DNA of 31,028 nucleotides, taken from the IMG/VR virus record IMGVR_UViG_3300034166_001631, positions 1-31,028 of that record. The stretch is one strand, 5' to 3'. Of this stretch, positions 23,129 through 30,961 are shown in pieces. The notes under the pieces were generated by a model that did no database searches, had not been told where the DNA came from, and was given only the letters and a program-made list of their open reading frames with translations. The DNA is from a virus. Each line of letters starts with the position of its first letter. Positions within the stretch are counted from its first letter, which is position 1. The position numbers and the translations under genes were made by a program.

Positions 23129-23377
23129 ATGCCCGCACTCCTTCTCCCCGTTCTGCCAAAGCCAGCCTCTCGGCCCCCTGCGCGGGTTCTGCATCCCCAG
23201 CTTCGGGCCCGCCGCCCCAAACGATCAGCCCCTGCCCCTTTCTGCGATGCCGGCCTGATTGCCATCTGCCTATCTGGTGTGGCCCTGGTCACGGCGCTGG
23301 TGGCTTTCTCGATCGTGCGGGACATTGCGGCGCTTAATGGGCCTGCACAGCCCCTGGCCGCGCCGCTTCGCCCGTAA
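23129..23377 (+). CDS. Small single-pass membrane protein
   Basis: The protein has 82 residues. A basic, proline-rich N-terminal half is followed by one hydrophobic segment at about 42-63 (GLIAICLSGVALVTALVAFS) and a short tail. The positive-inside rule puts the N-terminus in the cytoplasm. Being small, of one span and just before the tail genes, it could be holin- or spanin-like, but there is no direct evidence and no endolysin is seen beside it. Confidence 0.45.
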   Translation: MPALLLPVLPKPASRPPARVLHPQLRARRPKRSAPAPFCDAGLIAICLSGVALVTALVAFSIVRDIAALNGPAQPLAAPLRP

Positions 23378-23461
23378 GCTGCGGCCCCCATGGCAAGGCC
23401 CGGTTTTGGCATTGCCAACCAGGGCCATGCCTACCATGAGGGCGATCCAGAGTCGCCATCC

Positions 23462-23755
23462 ATGAACCGTATTGAATGCGCCTACGCCGCCCAGCACTTC
23501 CTGGCCTTCCTGAAGCATGTTGGCCCGATCGAGGCGGCATGGGCCATAAACACGGTTCTCGAAACGCTGATGGAGCTGCCTCCAGGCAATGACCACGTGG
23601 CCGCGGCGGAGAAGGCCTTTGAAGAGGCGCTGACTGAGTTTGATGCGCTGGCCCAGGTTGCCAGCAGCGAGCCAGCAGACGGTGGTGGAGAAGCGCTGCT
23701 GGCTGAAGGACTCACGCCAGAGCCCCCCGCCAAGAAATCCGACAAGGCCAGCTGA
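23462..23755 (+). CDS. Hypothetical acidic protein
   Basis: The protein has 97 residues from ATG 23462. ATG 23390 would add 24 residues of weak coding character. The first 60 residues are helical (YAAQHFLAFLKHVGPIEAAW), and the end is acidic with a Lys-rich tip. It stands at the head of the tail block. Function unknown. Confidence 0.5.
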   Translation: MNRIECAYAAQHFLAFLKHVGPIEAAWAINTVLETLMELPPGNDHVAAAEKAFEEALTEFDALAQVASSEPADGGGEALLAEGLTPEPPAKKSDKAS

Positions 23756-23792
23756 TTGTGAGGCCTAGCCTGACGCCAGCTGCCCGCCAGCT

Positions 23793-24146
23793 ATGACACA
23801 GCCGCAAATCCTCACGCTCAGCGCGGTCTATGAAGGCACGACGTGGGAAGGAATTAACTCGGTAACGCTGGAGCAGCCGGTCGGGACCCCGCTGAACCTG
23901 ACCAATGCGCAGCTGCGCATGGTCTACCGGCGAGTCGGTGAGAACCTGGAGAGGTTAAATCTTGTTGTTGGCGCTGGGATTCAGCTCACCAATGCAACCG
24001 GTGGCGTCTTTCGAGTTATCCCGCAAATCCTGCCACTGACGGCAGGAAGCTACTACTGGGAGATCATCCTCACGCAAGCCAACGGAACGATCATCCCGCT
24101 TTTCGCAGGAACACAGGAAATCACCAGGCTTGGGAGGGCGTCGTAA
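23793..24146 (+). CDS. Baseplate/tail-associated beta-rich protein
   Basis: The protein has 117 residues. The pattern YEGTTWEGINSVTLEQPVGT, then PLNLTNAQLRMVYRR and later GGVFRVIPQILPL resembles the N-terminal beta domain of phage baseplate upper proteins. It is followed after two bases by the fibre gene, which suggests a connector between tail and fibre. Confidence 0.6.
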   Translation: MTQPQILTLSAVYEGTTWEGINSVTLEQPVGTPLNLTNAQLRMVYRRVGENLERLNLVVGAGIQLTNATGGVFRVIPQILPLTAGSYYWEIILTQANGTIIPLFAGTQEITRLGRAS

Positions 24147-24148
24147 CA

Positions 24149-25330
24149 GTGGATATTTCGGCAGTTGTTGTACTGGACGAAACAACCCTCCAGGCCACGG
24201 TGAACCCGCCGCCTGGGCAAGGCAATGTGGGCGTCGGCGGATCTGGGACCGTGACCAGCGTGGGCCTAGGTGTCCCGACGGGATTCTCAGTGAGCGGCTC
24301 GCCAGTGACGGTGAGCGGCAACATCACCCTGTCGTTTGCCGCTGGATACAGCCTGCCCTCCAACACCAGCCAGGCCAACTGGGACACCGCCTTCAGCGAG
24401 CGGCTGCGGTGGGACGGCGGCAGCACGGGGCTGAATGCCGCCACGGGGCGGACATCGCTCGAGCTTGGTTCAGCCTCGACGCGCGATGCAGGCACAGCCG
24501 CTGGGAACGTCCCGGTGCTGGATGGAGCAGGCCTGATATCCTCGGCACTGTTGCCAGGGTTTGTTGATGATGTTCTTGAGTTTGCAAACATCGCCGCGTT
24601 TCCTGTAACGGGCGATGCCGGGAAGCTCTACATCAGCCTGGCGACCAACCGCCAGTATCGGTGGTCTGGGTCGGTCTATACCGAGATCAACCCGTCGCCG
24701 GGCTCTACCGATGCGATCCCAGAGGGATCGGTCAATCTATATTTCACAACCGCACGCGGCCAAAGCGCTGCGCTTTCCTGGTGGTCTGGCTACCGCTCAA
24801 CGATTGGCGACCAACTGGCCACCGCTGCCGACCCTCCAGCGGCCCGCACAGCCATCGGCGCAGGCACCAGCAGCCTGGTGGTCAGCAGCGCCGCCCCCCA
24901 GCCCCTGGCGGCCACCGCATCGGCAGGTAGCACAGGGCAGGCGGCAGACGCAGGGCACGTCCACCAGCGGGACGCCGATGTGATCGTGGTCCCGGTGGGC
25001 GATGAGTCCACGCCCCTCACCACTGGCGCCAACAAGGTCAGGTTTCGGATGCCATTCGCAGCCACGCTGCTCGCGATTCGAGGAGGCGCCAACACCGCCC
25101 CGACCGGCTCAACGCTGATTGTGGATGTGAACGAAGCGGGAGCATCGGTGCTGGGCACGAAGCTGTCGATTGACGCCGGCGAAACCAGCAGCACAACCGC
25201 CGCCAGCGCCGCAACGATCACAGACACCAGCCTGGCCGACGACGCAGAGATTTCAATTGACATTGACCAGATCGGCAGCACGGTTGCCGGGGCCGGCCTC
25301 AAAGTCAGCCTTTTTGTGCGGAGGGTCTGA
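24149..25330 (+). CDS. Tail fibre protein
   Basis: The protein has 393 residues. GTG 24149 has GGAGGG ten bases upstream. The N-terminus holds GTVTSVGLGVPTGFSVSGSP, a very common fibre repeat of phages of this kind. Then come LGSASTRDAGTAAGNVPVLD, the GKLYISLATNRQYRWSGSVY segment and IPEGSVNLYFTTAR, all typical shaft elements. The C-terminal 130 residues (VPVGDESTPLTTGANKVRFR and TGSTLIVDVNEAGASVLG) are a beta-rich tip domain also seen in other phage fibres. It would contact the host envelope. Confidence 0.85.
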   Translation: MDISAVVVLDETTLQATVNPPPGQGNVGVGGSGTVTSVGLGVPTGFSVSGSPVTVSGNITLSFAAGYSLPSNTSQANWDTAFSERLRWDGGSTGLNAATGRTSLELGSASTRDAGTAAGNVPVLDGAGLISSALLPGFVDDVLEFANIAAFPVTGDAGKLYISLATNRQYRWSGSVYTEINPSPGSTDAIPEGSVNLYFTTARGQSAALSWWSGYRSTIGDQLATAADPPAARTAIGAGTSSLVVSSAAPQPLAATASAGSTGQAADAGHVHQRDADVIVVPVGDESTPLTTGANKVRFRMPFAATLLAIRGGANTAPTGSTLIVDVNEAGASVLGTKLSIDAGETSSTTAASAATITDTSLADDAEISIDIDQIGSTVAGAGLKVSLFVRRV

Positions 25331-25332
25331 TC

Positions 25333-26001
25333 ATGCAAAACCTCGTCCTGCTCGACACTGAAACCGGCCTGATTCGCAGCTACCCCCGCCGCGATGAGGA
25401 GCCGGTCGAGGGTCTCGACCCTCGCTATGAGGTGTTGCGGATCGTGCGCGAGCCAGCGCCTCAATATGACCCCGCAACGCACAGCCTCGGCGAAACCCGC
25501 ACCATCAACCGCGAGGCCGGGGAATGGCGCTGGGGCTGGCTGGCTGCACCGCTGCCGCCGGTGGCCCCGCAGCCGGATTGGCGCACCTTCAAACGCACGC
25601 TCCTAGCCCACCCTGCGATCAATATGTTGTTAAGTGGCAGCTTGGCAACGGCACCGGCGGCTGGCTTGAGCCTGCCCGCCACTCTGTTGGCCGCTGAGGG
25701 CGGTGGCGATGTAGACGACTTCCGGGCCGCCTGGGTGGCGCTTCGGCGCCAAGGGCTGGTGAGCCCCGAGCTGCTCCATGAGGTGCGCACCCTGGCCCTG
25801 ATGCTGCACCTCTCTGAGGAATTCGTTGCGGCACTGGGGGGTGCTACCCGTCCGGCCGCGACGGCACTGGGGCAAGAGTGGGTCGATGCCGCCGGGGTTC
25901 TGTGGGTCGTCGTGCAGGCCCGCGGCGAGGATGGTCAGTTTCTGGCCGACGACCTCACCACGCCCGAGCGTGAATCGCTGGCATGGGAGCAGCAGGCATG
26001 A
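25333..26001 (+). CDS. Tail fibre assembly-like or fibre-associated protein
   Basis: The protein has 222 residues. ATG 25333 has GGAGGG seven bases upstream. The N-terminal half looks like a fibre chaperone: a short beta part, then YDPATHSLGETRTINREAGE and WRWGWLAAPLPP. The helical C-terminal half (about 100-180) is unrelated to the usual Tfa domain. It lies between two host-recognition proteins, which supports a folding or attachment role. Coupled to the next gene by ATGA. Confidence 0.55.
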   Translation: MQNLVLLDTETGLIRSYPRRDEEPVEGLDPRYEVLRIVREPAPQYDPATHSLGETRTINREAGEWRWGWLAAPLPPVAPQPDWRTFKRTLLAHPAINMLLSGSLATAPAAGLSLPATLLAAEGGGDVDDFRAAWVALRRQGLVSPELLHEVRTLALMLHLSEEFVAALGGATRPAATALGQEWVDAAGVLWVVVQARGEDGQFLADDLTTPERESLAWEQQA

Positions 26002-26882
26002 GCGTCATCTGGGTTAATTCCGGGAGATTTTCGGCGGCGCCAACTCTATGGACCCTCGCGCACACCCCCACTGAGCTACTGCTGCTGCCGGACGAAGAGG
26101 GGACGATTACAGCTACATCGGGAGCGGTAAGTCAGATACGGGACTTCAAGAACAACGGCCGGCTATTTAACGGAGCCGCTGGAAGTCGGCCCACTATTAC
26201 ACCAAATGCGCTTAACGGTAAAGCGTCACTTACATTTAACGGCTCACAATGGCTAACCTTTGCAGGTTTAGCATCAGTTTTCAACATGCTCCACACAGCA
26301 GCCGGAGCCGGTGCGACAGTTGTTGCTGTGTGGAGAGCGGGAGCGGGAAACATTGCCGATCCCAACGTTCTTTACGGTCTGCTGGGAAACACTGGCGTTT
26401 TATCAGCGAACCACGGCCTTAGTGTGTTCTATGACGACAGATCCGGTTCCGCCAGGAACAACGCGATGGGTGGCTCGATCGTTCGAGGCGTTAATGGCCA
26501 CCCGGCGGCGCAAAATATATCAGCGAATAATGCGCATCCAGTCAATGCGCCTACAATAATTACGCATACCAGCGATCCTGGTAACGCAGTTCCTTCTAAA
26601 AAATCCATACTCAGGGTCAACGGTGTGCCCTTTGAGCTGAACACATTTACAAACGCTCCGTCAACGGCAAACGCTACATTTCCGCTGCAGATCGGGGCAA
26701 CCGGCGGTAATTCCTTCCCGCTCGTCGGCGAGATATTTATGATTAGCATTCTACCGCCTGGCACTATCCAGGACACTATCCTGCGGGCAGAGGGCTACGC
26801 AGCCGGCCCGGAGGCGGGATGGAATCTGCAGAGCCTCCTCCCCACAGGGCACCCCTACAAGTTCGGCGCGCCAACGGTGTAG
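25998..26882 (+). CDS. LamG/concanavalin-like host-recognition protein
   Basis: The protein has 294 residues. ATG 25998 overlaps the preceding stop. The sequence has a jelly-roll pattern: IRDFKNNGRLFNGAAGSRPT, ASLTFNGSQWLTFAGL, ATVVAVWRAG, a further strand around ILRVNGVPFELNTF and a final GEIFMISIL strand. This fits a LamG-like carbohydrate-binding domain at a tail tip. DNA from about 26100 to 26760 is lower in GC than its neighbours, which suggests exchange of the receptor-binding gene. It ends in TAG. Confidence 0.7.
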   Translation: MSVIWVNSGRFSAAPTLWTLAHTPTELLLLPDEEGTITATSGAVSQIRDFKNNGRLFNGAAGSRPTITPNALNGKASLTFNGSQWLTFAGLASVFNMLHTAAGAGATVVAVWRAGAGNIADPNVLYGLLGNTGVLSANHGLSVFYDDRSGSARNNAMGGSIVRGVNGHPAAQNISANNAHPVNAPTIITHTSDPGNAVPSKKSILRVNGVPFELNTFTNAPSTANATFPLQIGATGGNSFPLVGEIFMISILPPGTIQDTILRAEGYAAGPEAGWNLQSLLPTGHPYKFGAPTV

Positions 26883-26918
26883 CCCGGCGGCCAACCCTCC
26901 CTATCACCATGCCCATAC

Positions 26919-27215
26919 TTGACTCAGAACGCTGCAGGCCTTGTGGATCGACGAACTGAAATGGTGCAGCTGGCCACTGAGCTGCTGAGTGAACAGATCC
27001 GCCCGGTGCGGATCGTGTCGATCTCCGATGCCGGCGGTGAGCCGCAAGGCGAGTTCATATCGAACCAGCAACGCTTCATCTTCAAGTTCACCAAGGGCGG
27101 AATGGTGACATACAAGCCCAAGGGCCAGGGCGGCGGCGGCCGGGAAGACAGCGGCAGCCAGGAGGATTTCCAGGCCCGGATCGAGCGCATGAAGGCCCGC
27201 CTGGGGGCATCGTGA
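26919..27215 (+). CDS. Hypothetical small protein
   Basis: The protein has 98 residues from TTG 26919. GTG 26943 and ATG 26961 (MVQLATELLSEQIRP) are alternatives, and the last is likely. A beta hairpin with FISNQQRFIFKFTKGGMVTYK is followed by a Gly-rich linker and a short helix (DFQARIERMKARLG). Its end overlaps the next gene. No family is recognised. Confidence 0.5.
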   Translation: MTQNAAGLVDRRTEMVQLATELLSEQIRPVRIVSISDAGGEPQGEFISNQQRFIFKFTKGGMVTYKPKGQGGGGREDSGSQEDFQARIERMKARLGAS

Positions 27216-27670
27216 GGAACTGGATCAAAAGCCTGCTGGATCCCCTGCTGGATCACCTCGCCACGAAGCTGGCGCTCAAGGTCCGCGCCCAACTGGATGG
27301 TGCGATCGATGCCGCGTTGGATCGGGCGGATGACCGGATTGACACGGCCCTCGAGGGGCTGGAAGAGCGGCTGCTGGCAGCGGCCGCAAAGCCCATCGAG
27401 GAGCTGAAGGTGGCGCTGGGGCCAGCCCTCCAGTTGCAGCAGCAGGCGCTGGAGACGGCGGGGAAGCCTGCCCTGGCGCTGCAGCCGCAGATCGATGCCA
27501 TCGGCCCGGAGCGGCTGCAGGTTGCCGCCGAAGCCGCCGGAATGATCCTAGCCAAAGAAATGGAGGCACAGACCGGCTTTGCAGCCTCTTCAGCAAGGGC
27601 TGCCGCCGCTGACCACCTGCGCAGCCGCTTGACGCCGCCCCGGCCGTGGAAGGAGATCCCTGATCGATGA
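27212..27670 (+). CDS. Hypothetical helical protein
   Basis: The protein has 152 residues from a GTG overlapping the previous stop (GTGA). It is almost entirely amphipathic helix with heptad-like patterns (DHLATKLALKVRAQLDGAID, ALEGLEERLLAAAAKPIEEL). This fits a scaffold-like, tape-like or oligomerising role. It is coupled by ATGA to the next polyvalent gene. Confidence 0.55.
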   Translation: MRNWIKSLLDPLLDHLATKLALKVRAQLDGAIDAALDRADDRIDTALEGLEERLLAAAAKPIEELKVALGPALQLQQQALETAGKPALALQPQIDAIGPERLQVAAEAAGMILAKEMEAQTGFAASSARAAAADHLRSRLTPPRPWKEIPDR

Positions 27671-29535
27671 GGCGTCACCAGTCCTTGCTGGATCGCCTCT
27701 CGGCCATTGAGGCTCAGTTTTCCGTGGCCCGCGTCAACAAGGCCCTGGCCCAGCGCCCCGTGGCCCTGCGGCACGACGCCGCCGATCGGGTCTCCCCGGT
27801 GCTGCAGCAGCTGCTGGCCGAGGTGCTCCCCGGCGCCCTGGTGCTCGACTGGCGGCAGGACGGTGCTGCCCATGCTGGGCGAGTGGCCGCCGATGGCCTG
27901 GTCTACCGGTTCCGTGTCGATGCGGAAGGCGTCGGCTATCGCCCCGCCTGGGAGGGGGTGCTGCAACGTGGCTGGGAGCTGCGATCGGATTTGTTCCTGC
28001 AGCTGCGGGCCCCCGGCTCCCGGATGGACTTCCGCCGCACCCGGGCCGGCGGTGGCCAGAAGCGGAAATGCGCGACGGGCTACGGCTGCGGCAGCGCCTG
28101 CATCTCCCTCCAGAAGGAGTGCCGGATCGCCCCCCGTTCAGCGATCGGGAAGGGCCGCCTGCGGCGCCTCCAGCAGCTGGCTGCCGCCGGCAACCAATCA
28201 GCTGGCAACACCGCCACCCAGGTGATGGCCTCCCGGGGTGCGGCCGCGGCTGCACTGCAGAAGGATCGCACCACCCAGCGGGTGCAGAAGCTGCTCGAGC
28301 GGCCGGAGATCGCCGAGTTCCTGCGCACCGGCAAGCTCCCATCAGGGGCCAACAGCTCCACCGAACCGGGCACTGTCCGGGAGATGAAGCCAGGGGAGAT
28401 CGCCTTCGATCCTTCCCGCTTCCAGTACAAGATCAACGCCACCGCCACCACCGGCGAGGTGGGCAGCCTGTCGGGGGTGCGCAAGTGGGACCCGAACCTT
28501 TCCGGCGTGATGTCGGTCTGGAAAGACCCAGCTGACGGCGAGGTCTATGTGGTCAACGGGCACAACCGCCTGGCGTTGGCCCGCCGCCTGAAGGCGGAGG
28601 CCGTCACTGTGCGGTTCCTTAACGCCGCCACCGCCACCGAGGCCCGGGCGATCGGGGCCCTGCAGAACATCGCCGAGGGGGCTGGCAGCCCGATGGATGC
28701 GGCCAAGTTCTTTCGCGACACCGGCATCAAAAACCAGCAGGACGTGGAGGCCCGTGGCCTGCCCTTGGGCAGCGGCCAGGCATCCAAGGGGCTGAGCCTC
28801 AGCAAGCTCCCCGGCGACGTCTTCAACGCCGTGGTGCGGGGTGACCTGACCGTGAACCGCGGGGCGATCATCGGCGGCAGTGGCCTCGATGAGGCGAAGC
28901 AGCGGGAGGTGTTCAAGATGATCGGCTCCCGCAAGGCCATCACCGACCAGACCCTGCAGGAGCTGGTGGACCATGCCGCTGCCAGCGTGCAACGCACCCA
29001 GACCACGATGAGCCTGTTCGGCGAGACCGAGGAGGCCAAGGACAACCTGCTCACCCGGGCCAAGCTGTCCGCCGGTCTGAAGGCCAAGATCGCCCGGGAG
29101 AAGCGCCTCTTCTCCACCGTCAGCAAGGCCAAGGCCGCCACCAGCCTGACCGAGAAGGGGGGGAACGTGATCAATCAGGAGCAGAGCGCCAAGGTGGCCG
29201 GCGAGGCCAGCGAGGCCCTGGGGGTGTTCGAACGGCTGAAGAGCTCCGCCGGTCCGATCAGTTCCGCGCTCAACCGTGCCGCCGATCGGGTGGAGGCCGG
29301 CGAGGCCGAGGGAATCGTTCGAAAGGAGCTGGAGCGCGACGTGTTCCAGGCGGTGCAGGCCGAGCTGGAAGCGGTAGGGCTGCGCAAGCGGCCCCGGGCC
29401 GACAGCCTCGAAGCTCGCCTCGACGCCCTGCGGAAGAAGTGCAGCACCGGCGGCTTGGCGGCGGCAGCGCCTGCATCAGCTTGCGGAAGGAATGCCGCAC
29501 CACTCCCCGCAGCGCCATCGGGAAGGAGCGCATGA
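27667..29535 (+). CDS. Polyvalent protein with cysteine module and ParB-like domain; C-terminus probably frameshifted
   Basis: The protein has 622 residues as read. The N-terminal domain (1-125) is beta-rich (GRVAADGLVYRFRVDAEGVG, RSDLFLQLRAPG). The cysteine module copy B is at about 134-175 (C135, C141, C145, C152). The ParB-like domain (about 235-350) has GEIAFDPSRFQY, the box VVNGHNRLALARRL (N297 to R301) and TEARAIGALQNIAEG. A long helical part follows with QTTMSLFGE (445-453) and ends with LEARLDALRKKC (581-592). After C592 the frame leaves the expected module: the last about 30 residues are the wrong frame of copy C. The real C-terminus is therefore uncertain. Confidence 0.72.
   Translation: MRRHQSLLDRLSAIEAQFSVARVNKALAQRPVALRHDAADRVSPVLQQLLAEVLPGALVLDWRQDGAAHAGRVAADGLVYRFRVDAEGVGYRPAWEGVLQRGWELRSDLFLQLRAPGSRMDFRRTRAGGGQKRKCATGYGCGSACISLQKECRIAPRSAIGKGRLRRLQQLAAAGNQSAGNTATQVMASRGAAAAALQKDRTTQRVQKLLERPEIAEFLRTGKLPSGANSSTEPGTVREMKPGEIAFDPSRFQYKINATATTGEVGSLSGVRKWDPNLSGVMSVWKDPADGEVYVVNGHNRLALARRLKAEAVTVRFLNAATATEARAIGALQNIAEGAGSPMDAAKFFRDTGIKNQQDVEARGLPLGSGQASKGLSLSKLPGDVFNAVVRGDLTVNRGAIIGGSGLDEAKQREVFKMIGSRKAITDQTLQELVDHAAASVQRTQTTMSLFGETEEAKDNLLTRAKLSAGLKAKIAREKRLFSTVSKAKAATSLTEKGGNVINQEQSAKVAGEASEALGVFERLKSSAGPISSALNRAADRVEAGEAEGIVRKELERDVFQAVQAELEAVGLRKRPRADSLEARLDALRKKCSTGGLAAAAPASACGRNAAPLPAAPSGRSA
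28066..28185 (+). repeat. Cysteine module, copy B
   Basis: This encodes C-x5-C-x3-C-x6-C with G-Y-G-C-G-S between the first cysteines and the C-I-S-L motif after them, then PRSAIGKGRLRRLQQLAAAG. It has no L-x-x-R-[IL]-D-A-L-R motif in front, unlike copies A and C. It lies inside the protein rather than at its end. Confidence 0.8.
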
Positions 29536-29683
29536 AGCGGCTGCTGGCCCTGGCCGGCGGCGGCGCCTCTGACCAGCGGGGTATCGCCCCGGTGAGAGGT
29601 AAGGAGGCGGCCCAGCTGGCCGGCAGCATCGCCACCCGCCGGGGCCAGCAGGCGGCCCAGCTGCGCGGCGCCAGGGCCCAACA
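29407..29683 (+). repeat. Cysteine module, copy C, split by a two-base frameshift
   Basis: The dodecamer (29407-29442) is read in the frame of the upstream gene, while GSACISLRKECR and the basic helix are read in the frame of the downstream gene. Compared with copy A there are two extra bases between 29446 and 29471, and the second cysteine is lost. From 29500 on the DNA closely follows copy A. Confidence 0.8.
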
Positions 29684-30431
29684 GAAGCCGGCTGAGGGGC
29701 AAACCCTTGATCAGGAGATCAGCAGGCTGCAGAAGCTGCAGAAGGCTCACGAAGAAAACGCCAATCGCTCCGGCCGTCACCCGAAGACTGTGGCGCGAGA
29801 GGTGATCGCGGGCCTGCAGGCGTTGAACAACAGTTCTGCCTACGGCAGCAAAAAGCCAGGCAAGCCGCTCCGCTGGAACATCCACGGGAAAAACCATGAG
29901 ATCCCGGAAAGCAAGTTGCAGGGCCTGTCGCCGCGCCAGGTGTCGGCGCTGATCTACACCAAGGTCACCGGATACAAGCCAGGGCCCGGTCAGGGGTTTG
30001 GGGACTGGTTTGCCGTGCCCTCCACCGGCAAATCTCAGGCCGCCGCCAAGCCGCCGGTGCTCACCAACCCCGGCCGCCAGGATCCCGGTCTGGCCCCCAA
30101 GGCCAAGGAGCAGGGCCTCAACGCCCAGGACCTGGCCACCAGCAAGCAGCAAGCCGCCTTCGCCCGGCAGCAGCAGCAGGCCGCCCAGGCCGCCGGCGAT
30201 CAACGCGGCGCCCAGGCCTGGCGCAAGGAAGAGCGCACGGTGGAGCGCAACCGCCTGGCCACGGCCATCAGCACCAACAAGCAGAGCCAGAGATCGCTGT
30301 TTGGGGTGACCGAATACGACGAGACCATGCCGCTGTTCAATAAGCGAGGCGACGGAGCCCGCCAGGATGCCGACATCCTCAAAGCCCGGATCGATGCCCT
30401 GCGGGTCCAATGCGCCACCATGAGCCGATGA
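29439..30431 (+). CDS. Hypothetical protein with cysteine module and C-terminal dodecamer
   Basis: The protein has 330 residues from GTG 29439. It overlaps the previous gene by 97 bases in another frame. The N-terminus carries the back half of the module (CISLRKECR, SAIGKERMKRLLALAGGGAS). The middle is a basic helical part (QEISRLQKLQKAHEENANRS) and a small domain with LQGLSPRQVSALIYTKVTGY and FGDWFAVPS. A Gln/Ala-rich coil leads to QSQRSLFGVTEY (282-293). The end is LKARIDALRVQC (314-325). It may be the downstream half of one longer polyvalent protein. Function not recognised. Confidence 0.65.
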   Translation: MQHRRLGGGSACISLRKECRTTPRSAIGKERMKRLLALAGGGASDQRGIAPVRGKEAAQLAGSIATRRGQQAAQLRGARAQQKPAEGQTLDQEISRLQKLQKAHEENANRSGRHPKTVAREVIAGLQALNNSSAYGSKKPGKPLRWNIHGKNHEIPESKLQGLSPRQVSALIYTKVTGYKPGPGQGFGDWFAVPSTGKSQAAAKPPVLTNPGRQDPGLAPKAKEQGLNAQDLATSKQQAAFARQQQQAAQAAGDQRGAQAWRKEERTVERNRLATAISTNKQSQRSLFGVTEYDETMPLFNKRGDGARQDADILKARIDALRVQCATMSR

Positions 30432-30586
30432 CCAGCACCACCCCCGCCACCCCCCAGGCCCCTCGCAGCGATGGCGAGGCCATCGACTGGGCCAACGTGG
30501 CCGTGGAGGCCACCGTGATGCTGCGCCTGCAGGAGGCCCCGCCAGTGGCCGCGGCCCAGAGCCAATCGCGCAAGCCCTCGCCATGA
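30428..30586 (+). CDS. Hypothetical small protein
   Basis: This is a 52-residue frame whose ATG overlaps the stop of the preceding gene (ATGA). It has a Thr/Pro-rich start, one helix (DWANVAVEATVMLRLQEAP) and a Ser/Lys end. Overlap with its neighbour and a terminator three bases after its stop support it as last gene of the block. Confidence 0.45.
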   Translation: MTSTTPATPQAPRSDGEAIDWANVAVEATVMLRLQEAPPVAAAQSQSRKPSP

Positions 30587-30588
30587 AA

Positions 30589-30614
30589 ATGCCCTGGCTT
30601 CAACCCCAGGGCAT
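30589..30614. terminator. Hairpin terminator between convergent genes
   Basis: A perfect nine-base stem, ATGCCCTGG with CCAGGGCAT (30589-30597 and 30606-30614), closes an eight-base loop. On the minus strand it is followed by TTTTC, so it can stop transcription from the repressor gene. On the plus strand it lies directly after the stop at 30586 but has no T run. Confidence 0.6.
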
Positions 30615-30658
30615 GGCTGAGCCTGAGCTCCTTCGTCACCTCCAACCGTAGGGCACGC

Positions 30659-30886
30659 TCAGAGCCCCAGCAGCTGGGCCGGATCGATCGCGAGCAGCAG
30701 GCAGATCGATCGCAGCTGGCCTGGGTTTGGATCGCGCTCCCCTGAGCACCAGCGGCTGACGGCGCTGCGGTGAACCTCCAGCTGCTCCGCCAGCTGCTGC
30801 TGGCTGACGCCACGCTGTTGCAAGATCACGCCCAGGCGCGCACCCAACAGCCGGCGAACCATCGCGTCAGGCAGGAGTGTTGCCAT
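30659..30886 (-). CDS. XRE-family repressor-like HTH protein
   Basis: The protein has 75 residues. A Cro/CI-type HTH covers residues 13-70: LGARLGVILQQRGVSQQQLA, EQLEVHRSAVSRWCSGERDP and LRSICLLLAIDPAQLL. It has no additional domain, so it is Cro-like in size. It is divergent from the head-maturation gene at 30962 and probably controls it through the inverted repeat at 30894-30913. Confidence 0.8.
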   Translation of the reverse strand: MATLLPDAMVRRLLGARLGVILQQRGVSQQQLAEQLEVHRSAVSRWCSGERDPNPGQLRSICLLLAIDPAQLLGL

Positions 30887-30893
30887 GGTGCGT

Positions 30894-30913
30894 TTATGGC
30901 ATCAACCCCATAA
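30894..30913. promoter_or_regulatory. Inverted repeat, operator candidate for the XRE protein
   Basis: TTATGG (30894-30899) and CCATAA (30908-30913) are separated by eight bases, directly upstream of the XRE start and within the interval to the divergent gene. Further A/T-rich sequence (CATAAGCATAAAG) follows and could include a promoter. The layout suggests self-regulation. Confidence 0.4.
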
Positions 30914-30961
30914 GCATAAAGCTGGCGGCTTCATCTTTCTGGTAGCTCCTGCTATCTGCCG

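Noticed and set aside
23129-23377. Holin
   Set aside because: A single membrane span and position alone are not enough, and no endolysin is seen nearby. It is kept as a membrane protein of unknown role.
29425-29470. Programmed -1 frameshift
   Set aside because: No X-XXY-YYZ slippery heptamer and no obvious stimulatory pseudoknot were found, and a two-base insertion explains the data.
29175-30584. Long minus-strand reading frame (469 codons)
   Set aside because: It is antisense to the polyvalent genes that carry conserved repeated motifs. The translation is low-complexity Gly/Leu/Ala.
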